Origin: Pseudopyrenochaeta lycopersici
Taxonomy: Eukaryota > Ascomycota > Dothideomycetes > Pleosporales > Pseudopyrenochaetaceae
Assembly (NCBI GenBank): GCA_003313425.1
Contig: NHZP01000029.1
Location: 664,338 to 728,337 of the forward strand
Reading direction: 5' to 3'
DNA: 64,000 bases
Shown here: positions 59,007 to 64,000 of the stretch, one piece after another
Position numbering within the stretch: the first letter of the stretch is position 1
Layout of the letters: each line of letters starts with the position of its first letter
Program-made: the position numbers and the translations under genes
Notes under the pieces: model-generated
Database searches by the model: none
What the model saw: the letters and a program-made list of their open reading frames with translations, nothing else
Told to the model about the DNA's origin: nothing

Positions 59007-62000
59007 GATATAAGTAAGGAAGGCGCAGGCGCGTCTCTTAAACAGATTAGAGCAGACAGAAAAAGACATCTATGTTAATTTAAAAGTATAATTTAGTTAA
59101 AAGCTAAGAGTCTCTAGCACTTAATAAAGCTTAAGTATAAGGCAGTATTATAGGCGTTAAAGAAATTTAGAACCTAGCTATATAGACAATATTTTACTAT
59201 TAAAACAGACACTTAGACACTTATTTATTAACTTAACATATTATCGCCTGACGTCCCTAGGTTAGTCTAAAACAGGTAGCTCGCAGCTATCCTTACTTAG
59301 GACTTTAATATTAAGTATATTCCTAGAAAGAAGAATATTATTACTAATACGTTATTACGTTATCTAAAGCTAGAAAGATAGGAACAGCTAGATAAGACTA
59401 AAGATAACCTTAAAGATTTTATTAAAAACCTAGTTACTAACCTTAAGTTTACCTCGCCTGCTAAGATAAGTAGGGTACTAAATAAGCGATACTTAGATAA
59501 GTCTAAAGTCATTACTTAGTTCTTAATAAGATTTAAGAAGTATAAAGGCCTCACAAAGGCATAACTTTAAGCATAGAAAAAGAGGGCGATAAATTTCTTT
59601 ATGCGAGAAGGCTATCTATTCTAGAAGTCTATAAGGAATATAGCTATTTATTAAGTTATAGATAATCTTAATCTTAAGACTATAGCTATATAGGAAGTAC
59701 ATTAATAGATTAGTTATAGAGGAGTAAACAGCGTCTATTTAATACTTACTTAATAATACTAGTAGGAAAGGATGCATAAGAAGGTGCGACGCACGATTAC
59801 ATTATACGAATAGTGCTAGCAAAGATTATTAAGTCGCAAGTAAGAGATACTAATAAATACCTACTATTACGTATTATAGGAACAAGTTACTATAGACGTT
59901 ATTTACATACTGTATTATTAAGGAAAGAAATTTATTATAATTACACAAGAATACCTTAGTAGATAGCTAGAGGCACGAGTAATAGCTAACAACAAGTTAT
60001 CTACTGTTACTAAATTTTTATATAAGGAAATCTTATATTACTAAAGTATAATAAAGACGCTTACTATAGACAGTAGGCCTAATTTTAGAAAGGTAGTTAA
60101 AGCCCTTACTAAGATTTATTATATTAGGAGGATCTAAGTATTAGTATATAACCCTTAGGATATAGGAAAAATTAAGGGTAGTTATAAGCTAATATGCAAC
60201 GCACTTATTAAGCTTCCTAGACCTTAAGTTAATAATCTTCTAATAGTATTATAGGCAGACAGAATTTCTACGCAGAGTTAGACTAGATATTCTCCTTATT
60301 AGTTAGTTACTAGTTAGAATCTAGTACTTCTAATTAAGCTTGCTCTTCTAATATAGCAGATATTGCTATTTAGACAAGTAATATTAAGAGGCTAGTTTAT
60401 TATTAGTATAAGCTATGCAGCTAGATTTAAGAGATTAATTTCTTAAAGACGCAGTATTAAGAACTAAGCGCCTACAACGCGAAAAGAAGAAATATTAAGA
60501 TAATTATAGGGAGATTTATTAAGAAGAAATTAAAGACGATAACTTCGTACTAATATAGGACTTAGCTAGAGACATTAACATATTAAGAGATAAGAAGCTT
60601 ATAAGCAGATAGCTAGGACTATATAAAGTCTTTTATACTAACTAAGATAAAGGCAACTATTAACTTATAGACCTTAATAGCACGTAATTTAGAAACACTA
60701 CTCTAGGATAGAGACTTAAACTATAGGTACCTTAAGATAAAAGTAAGGTTACTTAAGAGTATTAAGGTCGTGTAAAGCTATAAGATTTATTATTATAGGA
60801 TGTTAAGGCTAACTTTTTACCGCCGCCTGTTTGATTTAATAACTCTTAAGATAATAAGTTTACAGTTATTAAGAATCCTAACTAAGACGCGATTTAGTTA
60901 CAAAAGATAGAGAATAACCCTCCTATAAACTTAGATTTATCTAAAAATATAATACAGCTAACTACGCGCAGCTATCCTATTATTATACTAAGATCTTTAA
61001 CAGAGACTAAGAGATAACAATATATTTAAATACCTAATTTAGAAATTAATTCTAACTTAGAAGATAAGCTTACTTAAGCCTAAGGGACGGCTTTTATCTT
61101 AAAGCAGGGGAGGGGCTGTATTTCCTTTATCAAATTTTCGCATATTTTTATATATTTAGCATTACACACACGCAGCACAACCCTCCCCCCCCTCCCCCCC
61201 CCCAGACACATAAAATAAGTTAAAATTAAACAAAATATCATTTAGAGTCGCTGGGAGGTTAATCTCCTTACTGCGCAATTAAAAATAGTAGAGAAACCGA
61301 GGCGTCTATCTATCTAAAGCGCAACTAAGTCTCCATAGACTTCAACTCATGCTAGTTCACGAAGGTCATCATCGCAGCAACAGGCGCTAAGTTAATATTC
61401 GCCTGGTCAGTCACCTATAGGACCTCCTCTCGCGCCTTCTCGTCCTAGGCAAGCGCAACCTAATATAAGCGCGTCAAATCTGCATACACCGTCGCAGACT
61501 CCTCATCGTAGCAAGAGGATTAAGGAGATTAAGAAGAAGAAGTAAGGATAATTTAGCTGCACTATTAAGAGCCTAGCTAATCAGCAATTACTAGGTAAGG
61601 CTTAACAGACTCTAATTAGCTAAGTGCCTCCTAGTTATTTAAAGGATACTACAATAATAGCATACTTACTAGCGTTGTTAACAGTAAGGTTAAAGCGGCG
61701 TTTTCTTTTATTTTTCCCTACTATCTTTAAGAGATTTAACAATAAAGTGCGAGAGTTTATAAAGGAACCTGCACGATTACAAGGACTACTCCTCCTGGCA
61801 GAAATATAGCTTATACTACCTTTCCTTTATTCGTAGGGTAATAATTTCTTTCTTTCCTTTCTTTTTTTATGTGTCTTTTCTTAGCTCTCTTCTCCTCCTG
61901 CTAATAGTTCTGCTTATAAAGAGAAGGAATAATAAGTAGGATTTATAAGCTTAATAGGACTAAGCTTAAAGTAGGGGAGATTTATACTGTTACGCAGGGT

Positions 62001-62347
62001 ACCTAAGTAATTAGGTAATAATAGGTTTCCTTTATTAGCAAAATTTAGTAATAAGACGTAGAGATGCATTATGCACTAAACCTCATGCACTATGCACCAC
62101 ACACCACGATAATTCACTTTAAAACTGAGATTTTACAAAGTAGCTAGTGCATTAGCTATGTTAATTAAATAAGATTTCAGACTATTTTGTTTATTACTTT
62201 TAATCAGGCTCCATACTTACCTTCGTTTCTGGCAGACTGCACAGGCAGGGCTGCTCCTGTTATTCACGCACGTTTGATTCCAACGTTACCTCTCATTCAC
62301 AACACTAGAACTGCAGGATTGTGCCGAACCACCTTGTTAACTCCACA
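59007..62347 (+). mobile_element. Truncated, internally deleted copy of element A (right arm)
   Basis: Mirror of 32,663-36,001: RNase H, integrase, joined end of the additional ORF (about 61,295-61,545), polypurine tract and LTR. Two one-base differences from the left arm are visible at about 61,694 (GCGGCG against GCGCG) and 61,796 (CTGGCAG against CTGCAG). Confidence 0.85.
61983..62347 (+). repeat. Element A LTR (right arm copy)
   Basis: Mirror of 32,663-33,027, 365 bases. Confidence 0.85.
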
Positions 62348-62796
62348 ATAACTAGCCTTATAAAGCTAACTAAACTATTTAATATTAGGGAATTTCGCAC
62401 TATAACTCTTTAGCTAGTCTCTCTTATTATCCTATCCCTTAATATAACTAGTAGAGTTCTTAAGTCTTAAGTTTTCCTACTAGTTCTAGTACTTATAGAT
62501 AATATTATAAAAGCTACGTAGTATCTATATATAGTTATCTTTATCTTTATTATTAAAAGAGACGCTTTCTTAAATAATATTTACGCCCTTACCTAAGTAT
62601 ATAGCCTTAGAGATATTTAAGTTAACGTAATAGAAGTAAGTCTTATCTCTAGGCTTAGTATATTTTATATAGTAAAGGTAAGAAATTAGGTTAGGCTCTT
62701 TTTATAAGACTATATATAGTAGCTAATACTTAATATTACTTTATATAAGCTACTATATTAATAAATAATATATTACCTAATACTAGCTAAGGTTAC
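62348..62796 (-). pseudogene. Fragment of the element A additional ORF (right arm)
   Basis: Mirror of 32,214-32,662. It matches about 19,775-20,235 of element A in the same direction as the intact copy there. Confidence 0.7.
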
Positions 62797-64000
62797 TCTT
62801 TGTAAAGATTATATCTTTTTATAAGCTTTTAAGTTATAAATAGCTCTATCTTATAGAGCGTATAAAACTATCTAAGATTAAATCTTAAAGCACTTAAATA
62901 GAGCGAGTAACTATAGAGTTACAGCTGTTTCTAGTTTCTAAGATAAACTATTAAGACTCTTAAGATTCTTAGTTAAAAGTTAATATAGAATAATAACCTA
63001 GGTTATTACTTTATAACTCCTCTTTACTCCTCTTTACCCCTCTTACCCCTCGCTTATAAATCTAATTTATAAGCATAGAAGGATATTTTATCTTTTATTA
63101 GTTAGTTATAGTTTAGCTTAGTAATCTTATTTTATGTCTATAAAAGTAGGGCTTACCTCTACTTTTATTCTGTACCTAGCAACAATAAAATATATTTTAT
63201 TATTACCTCTTACTTAATCCTTATTAAGGTTACGCTTCTTACTTATATATTATATAAGCAGAATTACTATATATAGCTAGTAGCTAGGTCCTACTATATA
63301 TAGGAGGAAGTCTATTATATCTTTATCTATCCTACTATTATAAGATATATATTATAGTACTAGTCTACTTTAGTACTAGCTTAAATCTATTTATAGATCT
63401 AACCTTACCTCCCTCGAAGACTTCCTTACAAATAGTCTAGTCTTTTTACTATATAGCTTAAGCGTGGATTATAGCTACTTTAAAGCTATAATTAATTAAG
63501 TTAAATAGTAAGTTAAGTATATATTACTTAAAGTATTCCTAAGTAAGTATTATTTTTATTTACTTTAAATACGCGCTTATAGTATATATACTAAAAGTCT
63601 CTTAAGTTTCTTCTTAAGTACTATATAGCTTAGATAACTTTATTATTATTAAGATAAAATTCCTATAGTAAGAGTTAAAATACTACTTTATATAAGTAAA
63701 AATACTTATAATATTTTTTTAAGTTTCTTTTTTAGTATTTAGATAAATCTTTAGGTTTAAGCGTGTATTTTATATATAGAGGTAGGGACGCGTTAAGTAC
63801 GCTTCTCTTATACGCCTTTATAACTTAAACTTTAGAAGTTCTATCTACTAATAAAGCTAAAGTAAAGTTATATTTAATACTTTCTAGCTAATAATTTCCT
63901 TTTTAATTAGGCGTAGGCGTAGAAGTACTTAGAGCTTATTACGTCTCTTTTTAGTAGCTAAGATATACTCTTTAAGAGTTAAAAGTATACTTACGCTAAG
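62797..64000. repeat. Unclassified AT-rich repeat (right arm), runs off the window
   Basis: Mirror of 31,010-32,213. No domain recognised. Confidence 0.4.

Larger units (their letters stand above)
48253..64000. repeat. Right arm of the giant palindrome (continues past the window)
   Basis: Reverse complement of 31,010-46,752. It begins inside gag of element B and is still paired with the left arm at the last base of the window (CTTAGCGTAA at 31,010 pairs with the final ten bases). Confidence 0.95.

Noticed and set aside
10110..64000. CRISPR array or tRNA/rRNA genes in the repeat block
   Set aside because: The repeats are transposon ends and minisatellites without spacers, and no cloverleaf or rRNA core sequence was recognised.

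Overview
The window is nuclear DNA of a filamentous ascomycete (Pezizomycotina). The left end carries compact genes with 50-100 base GT-AG introns. From about 9.9 kb onward the DNA is a gene-free, AT-rich block of transposon copies. CpA and TpG are scarce there, TpA is common and CpG survives. Coding frames are broken mostly by TGG to TAG, CAG to TAG and CAA to TAA changes. That is the signature of repeat-induced point mutation (RIP), which fixes the group but not the species.

Region 1 (1-9,890) is ordinary gene space with four genes. These are an acyl-CoA dehydrogenase (minus, cut by the window edge), a 12-helix major facilitator transporter (minus), a berberine-bridge-type FAD oxidoreductase (minus) and a short-chain dehydrogenase/reductase (plus). 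The last two are divergent and share a 444-base promoter region. Two flavin/nicotinamide oxidoreductases, a transporter and an acyl-CoA enzyme side by side would suit a small catabolic or specialised-metabolite cluster, but no backbone synthase is visible, so this is only an inference.

Region 2 (9,890-18,147) starts abruptly after the dehydrogenase stop codon. It holds nested hAT-type fragments with a TIR beginning CAGGGTTGC, 425-base hAT-type MITEs, LTR pieces, a 9-base minisatellite and one comparatively well-preserved Pogo/Fot1-type element (14,526-16,370) with 43-base perfect TIRs and a TA duplication.

Region 3 (18,148-30,800) is one complete 12.65-kb Ty3/Gypsy-type retrotransposon on the minus strand ('element A' here), with two 357-base LTRs. 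Its order is gag, protease, reverse transcriptase, RNase H, integrase, then a large additional sense-strand gene between integrase and the 3' LTR. That extra gene is the most unusual coding content in the window.

Region 4 (31,010-64,000) is a giant imperfect palindrome. Left arm 31,010-46,752 and right arm 48,253-64,000 are reverse complements around a 1.5-kb loop, and the right arm is still running at the window end. Each arm carries, from outside in: an unclassified repeat, a fragment of the extra gene of element A, a deleted copy of element A, a MITE, a hAT copy with transposase and companion ORF, an LTR, a second hAT derivative, and a second Gypsy element ('element B'). The outer roughly 12.9 kb of the arms is almost identical. 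The inner roughly 2.9 kb differs by many transitions, with a sharp step between the two zones. The palindrome could be a real inverted duplication with conversion, or an assembly fold-back, and the sequence alone cannot decide.

No tRNA, rRNA or CRISPR array was seen, and no intact transposon protein remains.
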